Shown here piece after piece: positions 33,742 through 46,539 of a stretch of 64,000 nucleotides of DNA. Below the pieces are notes generated by a model. That model ran no database searches, was not told the origin of the DNA, and was given only the letters and a program-made list of their open reading frames with translations. The stretch comes from Gari tellinella (lineage: Eukaryota; Mollusca; Bivalvia; Cardiida; Psammobiidae). Each line of letters begins with the position of its first letter. The first letter of the stretch is position 1. Location of the stretch: assembly GCA_922989275.2 (NCBI GenBank), contig OV277872.1:33707619-33771618 (forward strand), given 5' to 3'. The position numbers were made by a program, and so were the translations under genes.

Positions 33742-34440
33742 TACATTTGGTTTTGGTATGTATTGACTAGATCCCATTTTAACGTCACCATGACAGTAAC
33801 CATGGGCTATCAGGGCCGCCATGTCCCTTTTGTTAGGAATTTCTGTTTGTCTGTCTGTACACATATAATTAACTGCATATAATTCCTACAGTTTTTAAGT
33901 TAGTAATTTTACAGAATGTTTTCCTAGGTATGAAAAGGTATTTCTTTAAAGAGTAGATAAAGGTGAAAAGAGGTGTTTCTTAAAACCATAACAGGAGTAC
34001 CTAGGTGAAGGCATGATAAGTTATTTCTGTAGTGAATAGATAAACGCATAAAGAGATGTTTCTTAAAGACATTTCCTCAGTCCATTTATGGACTACCCCC
34101 CATTGTCCTCGATAGGCGTGCAAATAACGGTTAAGCAGTAGCAAAGTGTGCCCAGCCAATGTTACCAATGTCAAGTTGTCTAGAGAAACCCTTACATACT
34201 CACACTCAAGGGGCTTTTCAATGGGGTTTACTAACCAAACTATCAAATATATGGTGCGGGCCTCACATGAAACGCCTCAATGATTCACAGTAGTACAGGT
34301 AAGCAAAAGAATCATGAGATTTGCAAGGAAATTGTCAGACTAGGGATTATTACCGAAAGTAGGTCAGGAAAAGTCTTTAATGGAATAGCTGAAAATATGA
34401 ATAGGCTTTCTTTAAGCATTAAATAGATGCTTAAAAAGGT
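33742..34440. other. Non-coding stretch, no gene seen
   Basis: AT-rich. The minus-strand ORF at 34,001-34,246 has no recognisable domain. No inverted-repeat structure noted. Confidence 0.35.
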
Positions 34441-34445
34441 CTTTT

Positions 34446-36060
34446 TAGCTCACCTCCAAGAAGTGAGGTGGGCTTATGCAATACCCTCGGAGTCTTCGTC
34501 TGAGCAAACAACTGTACCTATGGTCACCAAACTTCATATGCTGATGCGCCTTAATGAGTAGACCAGGATGCACACAGTTTGGTGACCTTGACCTCTAGAG
34601 TCAACTTTAAAGTTTTGCTTTTTGTAATCCAGCCAGTCGGTTTATTGCTGATTGATAGGGGTATTGGGTTTGTCATTTTGGGGGCTGTCATGTTGTATGT
34701 TTTATAAGCTATCATGTTTATTTAGAATTAATTGTAGTTATTTGTCTTTTCTCGCTTTGTAGGTACATTTTATGTAATTTCACAGGAAGCACTTTTGAAC
34801 GCACAGCCCCTATTTGAAACGAGGGCTATATAAATCTGGTATGATAATAATAATAATAAGTCTGTTCTGAAGAAACGAAGTCTGTTCTGAGCAAACAACT
34901 TCACCAACGGTCACCAAACTTCATATACTGATTACCTCAATGAGTAGATCACAATGCTCTGTAGTTTTGTGACCTTGGCCTTTGACCTTGACCTCTAGGG
35001 TCAACATTAAGGTTTTGCATAAAACTCTGTTCTGAGCAAGCGACTGCACCTATGGTCAGGAAACTTCAAATGCTGATTTGCCTCAATGATTAGACCATGA
35101 CGCAATGCAGTTTGGTGGCCTTGACCTTTGACCTTGGCCTTTAGGGTCAACATATAAGTTTTTCATTAAACTCTGTTCTGAGCAAAAGATTGCACCTACG
35201 GTCACCAAATTTCATATGCTGATACTCCTCAATGAGAAGACCATGGGTCTAGGGTCAACATTAAGGTTTTGCATTAAAGTCTGTTCTGAGCAAACGACTA
35301 CACCTATGGTCAGGAAACTTCAAATGCTGCTGTGCCTCAATGATTAGACCATGACACAACGCAGTTTGATGGCCTTGACCTCTATGGTCAACATTAAGAT
35401 TTTGCATTAAAGTCTGTTCTGTGCAAATGACTGCACCTATGGACCAGAAACTTCAAATACTAATGTGCCTCAATGAGAAGACCATAATGCACCACAGTTT
35501 GGTGGCCTTGACCTTTGATAATGACCTCTAGGGTCAATGTTATAGTTTTGTGTTAAAGTCTTTTCTGAGCAAACCACTGCACCTAAAGTCACAAAACTTC
35601 ATATGATCATGCGCCTCAATTAGTAGACCATGATGCACCTCAGTTTGGTGACCTTGACCTTTGACCGTGACCTCTAAGGTCAATGTTAAGGTTTTGCGTT
35701 AAATTCTGTTCTGTACAAATGACTGCACCTACGGTCAGGAAACCTCAAATGCTGATGTGCCTCAATGAGTAGACCACAATGCACTGCAGTTTGGTGACAT
35801 TGATCTCTAGGGTCAATGTTAAGGTTTTGTGTTAAAGTCTATTCTGAGCAAATGACTGCACCTACGGTCAAAAAATTTCATATGCTGATGCGCTTTAATA
35901 AGTAGAACATGATACACTTCAGGTTAGTGGCCTTGATCTTTGACCTTGACCTCTAGGTTCAACGTTAAGGTTTTGCGTTAAAGTCTGGTCTGTACAAATG
36001 ACTGCACCTACCATCAGAAACTTTATATGCTGATGTGCTTCAATAAGTTGATTTTGCTTT
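34446..36060. mobile_element. HINE-like element with ~160-180-bp tandem body units
   Basis: Starts TTTTTAGCTCACCTCCAAGAAG. The body repeats a unit containing CTGTTCTGAGCAAACGACTGCACC, ACTTCATATGCTGATG and CTTGACCTCTAGGGTCAA about nine times. A matching 3' remnant (CAGGTGAGCAATTTGGGGCC) is at 36,493-36,530. Confidence 0.65.
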
Positions 36061-36064
36061 GCCC

Positions 36065-36214
36065 CTGGGTCCAAGGTTATAAAGCGTTTGAGTTGAGTCT
36101 GAGGAAGTTCTCAAACATTGGATTGGTCAGATTTGAGCCTAGGCTCAAATCTGACCAATCTAATGTTTGTGATCAATAACAGACTCAGCTCAAAAGCTCT
36201 ATAACCTTGGACCC
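36065..36214. repeat. Hairpin MITE with 'TGGGTCCAAGGTTATA' ends
   Basis: TGGGTCCAAGGTTATAAAGC and its inverse near 36,185-36,214 enclose a perfect inner palindrome, TCAGATTTGAGCCTAGGCTC. It lies about 70 bp upstream of exon 6. Confidence 0.7.
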
Positions 36215-36282
36215 ATACATGCTTAAAATGAGGTATACAGTAGATTTTGTGATCAGAAGTTACACTGTGTTTTCTCTTTCAG

Positions 36283-36353
36283 ATGGGTTCCTTGTCACGA
36301 TCGGAATCTTACTTGCATTACAAGAATGAAGCCGAAGTTGATGATTACATTAG
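36283..36353 (+). CDS. Exon 6: unrecognised segment, starts with ATG
   Basis: The acceptor is a strong TTTTCTCTTTCAG|ATG and the donor is ATTAG|GTAAAT. It reads MGSLSRSESYLHYKNEAEV and DDYIR, ending in phase 2. The polypyrimidine tract shows it is spliced onto an upstream exon. It starts in phase 0, so it can follow exon 5 directly. The ATG could also be the start codon of a separate gene with an upstream non-coding exon. I recognise no domain. The arginine split with exon 7 supports the join (ATT AG|A AAT). Confidence 0.65.
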
Positions 36354-36423
36354 GTAAATTTTTACACGCCTTGATATTCACCCCTGAAACATCAAATGGA
36401 CAATTCCCATTTCTAATTAAGTC

Positions 36424-36530
36424 TAGAAAGGTTGGTTGTGGGGCATGTCCAGTGATAATTTAGGTCACTATAGGTCAAGTTTTACACAGTGTACCAGGTG
36501 AGCAATTTGGGGCCATGGTGGCGTTTGTTT
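36424..36530. repeat. HINE-like 3' end remnant
   Basis: GGTCACTATAGGTCAAG, then CAGGTGAGCAATTTGGGGCC and TGTTT. A detached 3' end of the family. Confidence 0.6.
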
Positions 36531-36839
36531 AATTGTCCTGGCTTATATGCACACTGTTCACCTATCTTTATTCACTTGTGTCACGTTGTGTCAGAAACTT
36601 TGTATGAACATTCATTAGACCATGATATTCCAAGAAAGCATGATGTTCAAAACCAGAAGAAATATCATAGGAATACCATTTTATTATTTAGATAAAAAGG
36701 GGACATTTCATAAATTCCCTAAAACGCCCAGTGATTGCGCGTAATCCCTAAAAATTTCAGGGATTACATGTTATCCCTGATTACACATTATCCCTGTAAC
36801 ATGTATATGGAATATAATATTTCATGCATACAAAAAAAC

Positions 36840-37400
36840 CCAGTCCAGTGAGCTTGACCTTCAACTTAGGGACCACTTTTAGGTTTCGAAATCTTTATTT
36901 AGGTTAAGAATAACAAATGGTTTTACCCCAGTGACCTTGACCTTAAAGTTAGGTTCAGTTTTACCCCAGTGACATTTACCTTGAAATTAGGGCCCATGTT
37001 TAGGTTTCAAAATTTGTGTTTAGGTTTCTCAAATTGCCGATAACTCATGTCCATTGATATATTCCTGACATGTTCGGTATGCATATGTATATGGACAGAT
37101 CCTTTCCTTGCATGTGAATAGCTTGACCCCGTGACCTTGACCTTGAACTTAGGGCTAATCTTTAGGTTTTGAAATCTATGTTTAGGTTTAGAAAAATACT
37201 TATTTTTCCTATGTCCTTTGATGTATTACTTTCATATTTGGTTTGCTTATGTATATGGACAAGACCTTTCCATGCACACAAAAAAGTTGACCTCTGTGGC
37301 CTTGACCTCCGAGTCTGCTTTTAAGTTCCTAAATGTGCTGATTGAGAGCTTTGTTGTCTCTCTGACAACTCTTGTTAGCTTATAAACTTCCTTATTAGTC
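36840..37400. repeat. Repeat related to the 11.5-13.5 kb array
   Basis: Shares CTTGACCTTGAACTTAGGGC, GAAATCTATGTTTAGGTTT and TATATGGACAAGACC with the array at 11,500-13,500, in about three units, ending TTGTCTCTCTGACAACTCTTGTTA. Confidence 0.65.
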
Positions 37401-37973
37401 AACTGATGGCGGTTGAATGGACCGCCCAAGTAAGTTAACATGCAAAAAGTAGTTTAGATTTATTCAGAATTAATCTAGTGAGCAAACATTCCCTAACAGT
37501 CTCTTTTCATCCATAGCCAGTTGATTGCATGCATGATAAGACAGAAATGTTGTTTAACTCTACATTTCTTCAAAACTTTTGACAGCACCTAGGAATGCAC
37601 ATTTTAGTAAGACATCCCTATTTGCATAGTTAAACCCCTAGTTATATACCAGAAATAAACAATGAGTTATTAACCACTCACTATATTTTGTCAGAACTGG
37701 ATACGAACATTGAAAGGTATCTCTGTGAGGAATAGGTACATGCATGAATGTATCATAGTTAATGAAAGGTTTATTTCATTTGCCACATAGCTTGTTTCTG
37801 CTTTACTTTTTGTCTGCTTCAACCAAATGCTAGGATGAAAAATATTTCTTATGTCGCATATATATATATTCATGACTCTTAAAATGAATAATTAAAAATG
37901 TATTGCATATTTATTGAGAAACAGGTTTATTATTACAACAACCTGCCAACACTGTATTGTCTCTTTGTTTCAG

Positions 37974-38072
37974 AAATATGGAATGGCTGAAGACCCAACA
38001 CTTACTACTGTTTGAGGAAATGAAGATTGAGGCAGAGATCGACAACCTGAAACATTCCAAGAAAGTCCCTGT
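37974..38072 (+). CDS. Exon 7: charged helical segment, function unknown
   Basis: The acceptor is CTCTTTGTTTCAG|A and the donor is CCTGT|GTATGT (phase 2 in and out). It reads NMEWLKTQHLLLFEEMKIE then AEIDNLKHSKKVPV. The sequence is rich in charged and hydrophobic residues at helical spacing. I do not recognise a family. Phase agreement on both sides ties it to exons 6 and 8. Confidence 0.65.
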
Positions 38073-38141
38073 GTATGTAATACAACAGTTATTAAGTCAG
38101 ATGACTTATTGATAATATCAGTGCCAATTTAAGGGAAATTT

Positions 38142-38389
38142 CACCCATTACCCTATAGCCCTTTTCTAGTTTCGAAGACAGGTGACCACTTAAAGCAGGT
38201 TGAAAGTAAAGCAGAATGCACCTTATGGCGCATTCTGCTTTACTTTCACCCTGCTTAAAGCAACTATCTGCTAAAATGAAGAAACCTTTTGTAATAATAC
38301 ATATTCATGACTATGAATTGAAGCTATTTTCTTCAGTGTAGGTGTCAATTAGAAGCGTAAAATGGCGTATTTACGGGATAATGGGTTAA
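38142..38389. repeat. TTAA-family palindromic MITE, 70 bp after exon 7
   Basis: From CACCCATTACCCTATAGCC to GGGATAATGGGTTAA. The central hairpin includes GAATGCACCTTATGGCGCATTC. Confidence 0.75.
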
Positions 38390-38791
38390 GTCATAAGAGC
38401 AGACCACAACTTCTGGACATCGGGTCAAGGTTGCTTTAACTGTAATATCAATAACTTCAGATTAGATTGGCCACTGTTGACCAATTTTGTATATAGCAAT
38501 CTTACATTAAGACACCTATATATAGCTGATGATATTTTTGGGCGCTCAAAGGTTAATGTCAAGTTCACTGTTACTAAAAATAGAAAAATATGTTTTCGGT
38601 CTATAGATTTAGATTGGATAGACCAATTTTGACCAGACTTTAAATTTAACAAACCTGCATTAATATGTAGCTTGGATTTGTATTTCAGGGCTCTTAGGTC
38701 AATGTCAAGGACGCTGTCACTTGAAATAGAGAAAATGTTTTCTGGTGAATAACTTCAAGATTGGTTAGACCGATTGTGACCTAATTGTTTA

Positions 38792-40212
38792 TTAGCTCAC
38801 CTGAGCCAAAGGCTCAAGGTGAGCTATTGGGATGGCCCTGTGTCCGGCGTCGTGCATCGTGCGGTGTGCGTTGTCCGTCGTGCGTCGTCGTTAACAATTG
38901 CTTCAAATGACATCTCCTCCTATACCGCTGAACAGATTTCAACCAAACTTTACAGAAATGTTCCTTGGGTCAAGCTCTTTCAAATTTGTTCAAAGAATTA
39001 AAAACAATGCAGAACTCTGGTTGCCATGGCAACCAAATTGAAAAAATAATGAAATCTTAAAAAATCTTCTTGTCAAAAACTGCAAAGGCCAGAGCTTAGA
39101 TATTTGGCACATAGCATCACCTTCAAGTCCTCTATCAAGTTTGTTCAAATTATGCCCCTGGGGTTAAAATTGGCCCCGCCCCGGGGGGTCACCGTTTTAC
39201 ATAGAGTTATATAGTGAAATTTTCAAACGTCTTCTTCTCTGAAACTAATATGGTCAGAGCTTTAATATTTGGCATGGTGACACTTCTAGATGTCCTTTAC
39301 CTATTTTGTTCAAATGGTTCTGGTCGGTTGCATATCTAGGTCACAGGAGCTAAAAATAGATTTTTTTTCAATGAAAACTTAAAAAATCTTCTTGTCTGAA
39401 ACTACAAAGGCCAGAGCTTAGATATTTGGCACATAGCATTGCCTACAGGTCCTCTATAAATTTTGTTAAAATTATGCCCCTGGGGTCAAAATTGGCCCTG
39501 CCCCGGGGGTCACAGTTTTACATGGAGTTATATACTGAAAATTTCAAACGTCTTCTTCTCGGACACTAATATGGCCATAGCTTTTATAATTGGTATGGTG
39601 ACACTTCTGAATATCTTTTACGTATTTTGTTCAAATGGTTCTGGTCTGTTGCATATCTAGGTCACAGGAGCTAAAAATAGATTTTTTCTATAAAAATTTA
39701 AAAATCTTTTTGTCAAAAACTACAAAGGCCAGAGCTTAGATACTTGGCACATAGCATCACCTACAGGTCCTTTATCAAGTTTCTTCAAATTATGCCCCTG
39801 GGGTCAAAATTGGCTCCACCCCGGTGGGTCACTGTTTTACATAGAGTTATATAGTGAAATTTTCAAACGTCTTCTCCTCTGAAATTGATATGGCCATAGC
39901 TTTGATATTCAGCATGGTGACATATTTAGATGTCCTTTACCTATTTTGTTTAAATGTTTCCTGTTTGTTGCATATGAAGGTTACAGGAGCTAAAAATAGA
40001 TTGTTTCAGTGGAAACTTAAATTTTTTTTGTCTAAAACCCTAGTACCCTGATCTTAGATATTTGGCACATAGCATCATCTACAGGTCTTCTTTCAAGGTT
40101 GTTCAAATTATGCCAATTGGGTAAAAAATGACCCTCTCCTGGACATAAATCTTTTTCTTCATTTTGTCAGTTATTCTCAGGTGAGCGAAATATGCCCCAT
40201 GGGGCTCTTGTT
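38792..40212. mobile_element. HINE-like element, complete
   Basis: 5' TAGCTCACCTGAGCCAAAGG and 3' CTCAGGTGAGCGAAATATG with hairpin GCCCCATGGGGC and TCTTGTTT. The body holds three or four ~310-bp units starting near AAATCTTCTTGTC(A)AAAACT and including TTATGCCCCTGGGGTCAAAA. Lies in the intron between exons 7 and 8. Confidence 0.8.
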
Positions 40213-40408
40213 TAACAAACTTACAATAAGACCAAGCTTGGGATTACTTAGTAAAACCTTAAAACCTGGTTTAGTGGCATTTTCACAAACTTTATTTTGT
40301 CAATTTGTAAGCAGTTATCAGGGAAATTTAACTTTGTATTTCTGTAGCCAGCCTGTTTGAAATATGCCTGTTATCTGTAGCTGTAACTATTTGTCTTTGC
40401 TTTTACAG

Positions 40409-40466
40409 GGAGTATTTACCCCAGAAAAGTGAGGTTAACAAGGGAAGAATGCCAGTAGAGAGAGAT
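40409..40466 (+). CDS. Exon 8: short linker segment
   Basis: The acceptor is TTGCTTTTACAG|G and the donor is AGAGAT|GTAAGT. One base completes the split valine, then EYLPQKSEVNKGRMPVERD, ending phase 0. It has excellent splice signals on both sides and no recognised domain. At 58 nt it is identified by phase and signals rather than similarity. Confidence 0.65.
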
Positions 40467-40542
40467 GTAAGTAAACTTATACATTGTAGTATTGTAGGGG
40501 TACAAGTAGGTTATGCTAGCTACAGACATAGCTCAATAGAAT

Positions 40543-40869
40543 TTAACCCATTACCCCGAAATACACCCTTTTACGGTAACGCCTTAGTTATTATTCCTCA
40601 TCTGAAGTAAACAGTTTTACTGTACACAGTCATGAATATGCCGCATAAGAAATAGTTTCTATATTCTAACAGCTGGTAGATTTAAACAGTCTGAAAGTAA
40701 AGCAGAATATGCTTTAAGACTGTTTCTAGTTTTGAAGATGGTTGACTATTTAAAGCAGGCTGAAAGTAAAGCAGAATATGCTCTAAGGGACACTCTGCTT
40801 CACTTTTAACCTGCTTTAAGTAGTCACCTATTTTCCTAACTAGAATCAGGCTATGGGGTAATGGGTTAA
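40543..40869. repeat. TTAA-family MITE with internal duplication
   Basis: From TTAACCCATTACCCCGAAAT to GGGGTAATGGGTTAA. It is longer than usual because the arm GCTGAAAGTAAAGCAGAATATG occurs twice. Confidence 0.75.
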
Positions 40870-40916
40870 ATACTTAATATTTTGTCTCCACCAAATGATG
40901 AATGCTATGTTTTGAC

Positions 40917-41169
40917 TTAACCCATTACCCCATAGCCTGTTTCTAGTTTTGAAGATGGTTGACCATTTAAAGCAGGTTGAAAGTAAAGCATAATGTGCCT
41001 TAAGGCACATTCTGCCTTACTTTTAGCCTGCTTTTAGGTTATTATCTGCTAGAATATAGAAAATATTTCTTATGATTCTCATTTGTGACAGTATAAATTG
41101 GAACTATTTTCTTCAGAAGAGGAATAAATTAAAGGTGTTAAAAGGCGTATTTATGGGGTAATGGGTTAA
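40917..41169. repeat. TTAA-family palindromic MITE, complete
   Basis: From TTAACCCATTACCCCATAGC to GGGGTAATGGGTTAA with a standard hairpin. Confidence 0.8.
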
Positions 41170-41261
41170 TTCAGCTTTAAATTCTTTTGTCTCTATCAAA
41201 TACTTTATTGTGACCCATCCTTAGTATAACTTGGTCTCTTTGCCACAACCAATTCCTGCTT

Positions 41262-41330
41262 TGTGACTACTCATTGGCATTGTCTCTATGAGACAAAGCT
41301 GATGAGTAGACACAACTTAGGATTTGGTGG
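41262..41330. repeat. Relic of the CATTAGAATCGTCTC hairpin family
   Basis: GTGACTACTCATTGGCATTG...GATGAGTAGACACAAC is a diverged copy of the central hairpin of the 6-bp-TSD MITEs. Confidence 0.5.
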
Positions 41331-41390
41331 CAATGACAAATAATTCATATCATGATTAAACACCCTGTTCCTTAACAGCTTCTCTATATC

Positions 41391-41641
41391 TTAACCCATT
41401 ACCCCATAGCCAGTTTCTAGTTTTGAAAACCATGTGACCACTTAAAGCAGGTTGACAGTAAAGCAGAATGCGCCTTAGGCGCATTCTGCTTTACTATCAA
41501 CCTGCTCTAATCTATCATCTGTTGGATATAGCAAGCATTTCTTATGAAACATATTCATGACTGTATAAATAGGAACTATTTTCTTCAGTGGAGGAATAAA
41601 TTATAGACTTAAATAGGCGTATTTATAGGGTAATGGGTTAA
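41391..41641. repeat. TTAA-family palindromic MITE, complete
   Basis: From TTAACCCATTACCCCATAGC to GGGTAATGGGTTAA with a hairpin centred on GCGCCTTAGGCGC, where one central base pair is lost. Confidence 0.8.
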
Positions 41642-41658
41642 CTAAATGTAAATGCTTT

Positions 41659-42240
41659 TTAGCACACCTGAGTCAAAGGCTTAAGGTGAGCTATTGTGAT
41701 GACCCTGTGTCTGTCGTGCGTTTTGGTTGTCGTTAACACTTTCTTCAAATGACATGTCCTCTTATACTAGTGCTTGACAAATTTCAACCATTCTTTACTG
41801 GATTATGTTTTGGGGATGCTGTACAAAAAGTGTTCAAATAATTTGATTTTGTGTAGAACTCTGGTTACCATGGCAACCAAAAGTAAAAATGAACTGAATT
41901 TTAAAAAAAAAATCTTCTTGTACGAAACCGTGAGACCTAGAGCTTTGAAATTTGATATGTAGCATAACAAAGTGAACCTCTACAAAGATTATTCAAATTA
42001 TGGCCCTTCTATGGTCTCTACAATACCAGGGCCACCAGGGGATGGAGTCAATTTTCCTTATAAGGCTGAAAGCTTGTTAGATCATTATATCATAGACTAG
42101 TTAGTCTGATATGTATATATATGTTATATGTGTTAATTATTCTGGCTTCACTAGTCGGCCACTCCGTTAGAAACAGATAAAGAATTATATTTGTCTTAAA
42201 ATGCCTCAATGTTAAATTATTGCACAATGGCCTCTTGTTT
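41659..42240. mobile_element. HINE-like element, short copy
   Basis: 5' TTTTTAGCACACCTGAGTCA with hairpin. 3' ends CACAATGGCCTCTTGTTT, but the usual CAGGTGAGCG box is missing, so the 3' part is degraded. Confidence 0.55.
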
Positions 42241-42317
42241 CATTGGAGATGTTAAATACATGGTATCGACAGCACGCTTATAAAATACAAACCTGAATAC
42301 GTCACAATCCACAATTT

Positions 42318-43090
42318 TTAGGTCACCTGGCACTTAATGCTAAGTTGAGCTATTGTGGTCGTCCGTCCATCAGCTTTTTCTTCTAAGATGTTCTTCTTGG
42401 AAACCCCAGGGCCAATTTCATCAAAACTTCTTAGAATTATTCCTTGTAGAATAATATCTCAGATTTCCTAAGGTATAGGTCTTCCAAATGAAATTGTGGT
42501 TGCCATGACAACCAATTGAAAAAAACAAAAACAATTTTGGTAAAAAAACTACTTGTCCGAATTGAAAATAATTTTACCCAAATGCCTCATGGGTGACACT
42601 CTATTAGATTTTAAAAAATATTTTCCTACCTTAAAAGACATGGCCGCTAGTGGGTGGGGCAGATTTTCCTTATATGGCTATATAGTGAAAACTAAGATTG
42701 TTCAAATTATGATCCCTGAGTCCAAAATGGTCCCGCCCTAGGGCTTAACAGTTTTACATAAGACTTATAGAGGAAAACCTAAAATATGCCCCTTCTCATA
42801 ATCATCAGAATTGATGGTGTAGAAGTAATAAATAGTAATAGAGGTGAAGGTGTGGAAAATTAAAAAGAAAATTCACCTTTTGTGGACTTAGGTTTTTCGG
42901 CTGATTTCTCATGGTTAAAGTTTTGGGGTAAGTGTTGTAATGCACTAATACTACATGAAATATTTGTATTAGGAAGCTGATATTTGGGATGGAGGTGCCC
43001 TGTGGGTTGAACATTGATGTTACGTAGTTAAAACTAAAAACAAAAGTTAAATTTAGTCAAAATTTCACCTTTTGTGGACTTAGGTTTTTC
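42318..43090. repeat. HINE-like 5' end and ~190-bp tandem units, interrupted
   Basis: Starts TTTTTAGGTCACCTGGCAC. From 42,870 a unit containing CACCTTTTGTGGACTTAGG and GCTGATATTTGGGATGGAGG repeats. The second unit is broken at 43,090 by the 4.26-kb insertion and resumes at 47,346. Confidence 0.7.
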
Positions 43091-43699
43091 CAGAGACCTA
43101 CAGAGAGGGATTCCCAGGTCGGGATTTTTCCTTCTTTCTCTTTGTAACAGGTGTCCGTTGAAAGGAAGTGACGTGGTTTGAGGCAGTCACGTGACTTTTG
43201 CCTTCACCCGCGCTTATTTAACTACGCCGCCATATTGAAAAAACAACCGCATAGTGATCAGTTGTGTTTCAGATTTTTTCTTTATAACGTTTTAATACGA
43301 TATTTTGTGATTGTATTCATATTAAACTCAATAAATATGAGTTGTGGATTAAACAGAAGCTATTTCCCGTGTTTTTGCTGTTAAATCGATGACTACTCGG
43401 TGTTGTTTTTTATTTATTTTTTTTAACTTGTTTATGAAAAACTTGCTTCTCGACGGCGTGAACGCGGCATTTTCTTCATTCACGATTATCTGAAATCTTT
43501 TATATAATTATTTTATGTAATTGACAATGTGTTGCGTCATTTAAGTGAAAAAATGATGAATAAATGAGCAGAAAAAAATGATGTGGAAAATGGCGACTCG
43601 CGTACCAGCGGTATAAGCCAAAATGGCTAGCCGTAAATGCTTGGATCTTCAGAGTCAGGTTTCAAATGTTAATAAGAATTAAATTTCCATGTAGCTGAG

Positions 43700-44930
43700 T
43701 CTTAGTTAAGTCGTGGCCTTATTTTCTTGTTCATATGTCGATGCATTCTGCTACAAAATTTAATTTTAAAAAGACCACCCACAGGAGTGCCGAATATAAA
43801 GAGATGAAACTGAGCCTTGCAACGCTTAAAACATTGGTTTGCACTTTCAAATATTACAAAAAAAGTTGTTTTTCACGTAGCCCAGACGTAGTTTTATTGT
43901 TGGTTAAATTTTCATGTTCATATGTCAATGCATTCTGCTACAAATTTCACTTTTAATGAGACCATCTGCTGAAGATGGATATAAAAAGATGAAACAGGCG
44001 CCTTGCCGTAAAGGCTTTAAACTACAGTTTGAGCTTTTAAAATATCATAAAAATGAGTTTTCAATGTAGCTTGGACTTATTTCAAGTTGTTGCCTAATTT
44101 TCATGTCCATATGTCGATGCATTCTGTTACAATTTTTAATTTTTAAGAGACCACCCACTGGAGCGCCGAATAAAAAGAGATGAAACTTAGCCTTGCTACG
44201 CTTAAAACTTTGGTTTGCGCTTTCAAATATTACAAAAACAGTTGTTTTTCACGTAGCCCAGACTTAGTTTTATTGTTGGTTAAATTTTCATGTTCATATG
44301 TCAATGCATTCTGCTACAAATTTCACTTTTAATGAGACCATCTGCTGAAGATGGATATAAAAAGATGAAACAGGCGCCTTGCCGTAAAGGCTTTAAACTA
44401 CAGTTTGAGCTTTTAAAATTTCATGAAAATGAGTTTTCAATGTAGCTTGGACTTATTTCAAGTTGTTGCCTAATTTTCATGTCCATATGTCGATGCATTC
44501 TGCTACAATTTTTAATTTTTAAGAGACCACCCACTGGAGCGCCGAATAAAAAGAGATGAAACTTAGCCTTGCTACGCTTAAAACTTTGGTTTGCACTTTC
44601 AAATATTACCAAAAAAGTTGTTTTTCACGTAGCCCAGACTTAGTTTTAGTGTTGGTTAAATTTCCATGTTCATATGTCAATGCATTTTGCTAGAAATTGA
44701 ATATTAATGAGACCATCTGATGTAGCTGGATATAAAAAGATTGAACAGGCGCCCTGCCGTAAGCTTAAAACTTCAATTTGAGCTTTTAAAATTTGATAAG
44801 AAATCATTTTCAATGTAGCTCGGACTTATTTCAAGTTGTGGCCTAAGCATTCTGCTACAAATTTTAATTTTAATGAGACCACCCACTGGAGCGCCAAAAA
44901 TAAAGAGATGGGTTCATTTACACCTTCGTG
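43700..44930. repeat. Higher-order satellite array inside the 4.26-kb element
   Basis: A unit containing CATATGTCAATGCATTCTGC recurs with spacings 187, 189, 187, 189 and 187 bp. Odd and even units differ consistently (TGTCGATGC versus TGTCAATGC, CCCACTGGAGCGCCGAA versus CATCTGCTGAAGATGGA), so the true period is a 376-bp dimer, with about three dimers. Confidence 0.85.
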
Positions 44931-45778
44931 CAAACTGTTTCTTTTATTTAGTCGGCATTTACCAAACAATAATTAACGAGTGTACGTCGTACCCAGTTAA
45001 GTGATGATTGGACTTTGTTCAGATTATTCTTACTTCTAACTGTCAAAACTCGAAAATGACGCGTCTTTTAAGAACTGTGGTAGTGTTTAATAACTGCGGA
45101 AAATAATAAAGAAGCAGTGATAATTATTTCCAAATTCTATACATAAGTTTGTTATGGCGACATCCATAATACCTTGATTTAATCATCGGGTATGATGATT
45201 ATATATATATATAATTATTAGATCTAGATCTACGATAAAAATAATCTGATAATCAGAGCGATATTGTGCTGATCTAGACCTAAATATTGAACTGGCTTAG
45301 ATCTACCAACTCGTTTACAAATCAGCATTTTCTACCTGGTTCGTCTCGGTTTAAGAATTCAACGTTACAGAAATTCTAAATGAAAAAAAAAATTAAACAT
45401 CACTAGATCTACATATTGTACGGATAGATCTAGATCGTTTTTCTTTCTTAATTTAATCATCGCGATTCTCTAGATCCCGATCTGATAGAGCGATCTTACT
45501 TTAGTCCAAAACCGATTTTAGTTGGATCTAGTTTTATCGTTTAATTTCTAGGTGTAGCTTTACACTTGTCATTTCTGTCGAAAAAATAAAATTAAAACAA
45601 CTTTTAGATAGGCCTAAATGAATTTTAATTTAAGATTTAAATTCGAGTTTTATGGTAGACTCTAGACTTTAAGCAGAGTACACGTAGCGTAGATCTAGAT
45701 CAATACAAAACCACTAAGAGCTAGAAGTGTCTAATCTTCTTCTTTTTTTATTTTTAGATCTTGGCTTTTTGTTTCGAT

Positions 45779-46001
45779 TTAACCCTTTCCCCCATAAATA
45801 CGCCTTTTAACGCCTTTACTTAATTCCTTCATATACTGAAGAAATTAGTTTCAATATTATACTGTCACAAATAAAAATCATATGAAATGCTTTCTGTATT
45901 TTAGCAGATAAAAGCTTAAAGCAGGCTGAAAGTACTTTCAACCTGTCTTAAGTGGTCACATTTTTTCAGAAGTAGAAACAGGCTATAGGGTAAAGGGTTA
46001 A
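45779..46001. repeat. TTAA-family MITE nested in the 4.26-kb element
   Basis: From TTAACCCTTTCCCCCATAA to TATAGGGTAAAGGGTTAA. The central hairpin is collapsed to GCTGAAAGTACTTTCAACC. Confidence 0.75.
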
Positions 46002-46539
46002 AGGCTCATGGCGTGTAATGGCATATTTAAGTAGCTAGCCTGTGTTTGAAATCACAACCCTGTTTGACAAGTGCGGCTAATTAGATTACGTAATATGGAT
46101 CTTTATGCCCTGCAGGCCTCAAGCTTCTTCACAGAGGGGGTCTTAGGCAGAAAAGGGGTTGTGTTTAAACATTTCCGGTTCATAGTGTACAAGTTGCGTG
46201 GCAGCTTAATTGATTAGTGGTTGATGATGAATGTCAGCATGAAATTAGATCTAGATCAAAGCTGCCTGCCGAAATATATTCTGAATCAGTTTCGATTATG
46301 ATTTTTATAGATCTTTATATTAGCTCAAGATATAAAACGATAAATAAAAAACGACATTAATACAATAAATGAACACTCGGGTCACGTTATCTAGAGTGTC
46401 CAGTTTTGACCCAGATCAGAATATTAAATACTTTGTTCAGCAGACAATAAAACAGTTTGGATCTTAATCAGACATTGCGAGTCTAAATGCTAGATGATAA
46501 ATTGATAATCCACATTTGTCATGTCAATGACTGTGCAAA

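Noticed and set aside
36489..36695. ORF starting in the HINE 3' remnant after exon 6
   Set aside because: It starts within repeat sequence and has no recognisable content or splice context.
43700..44930. CRISPR-like regular spacing
   Set aside because: The whole 187/189-bp unit repeats, with no unique spacers between short repeats. It is a satellite.
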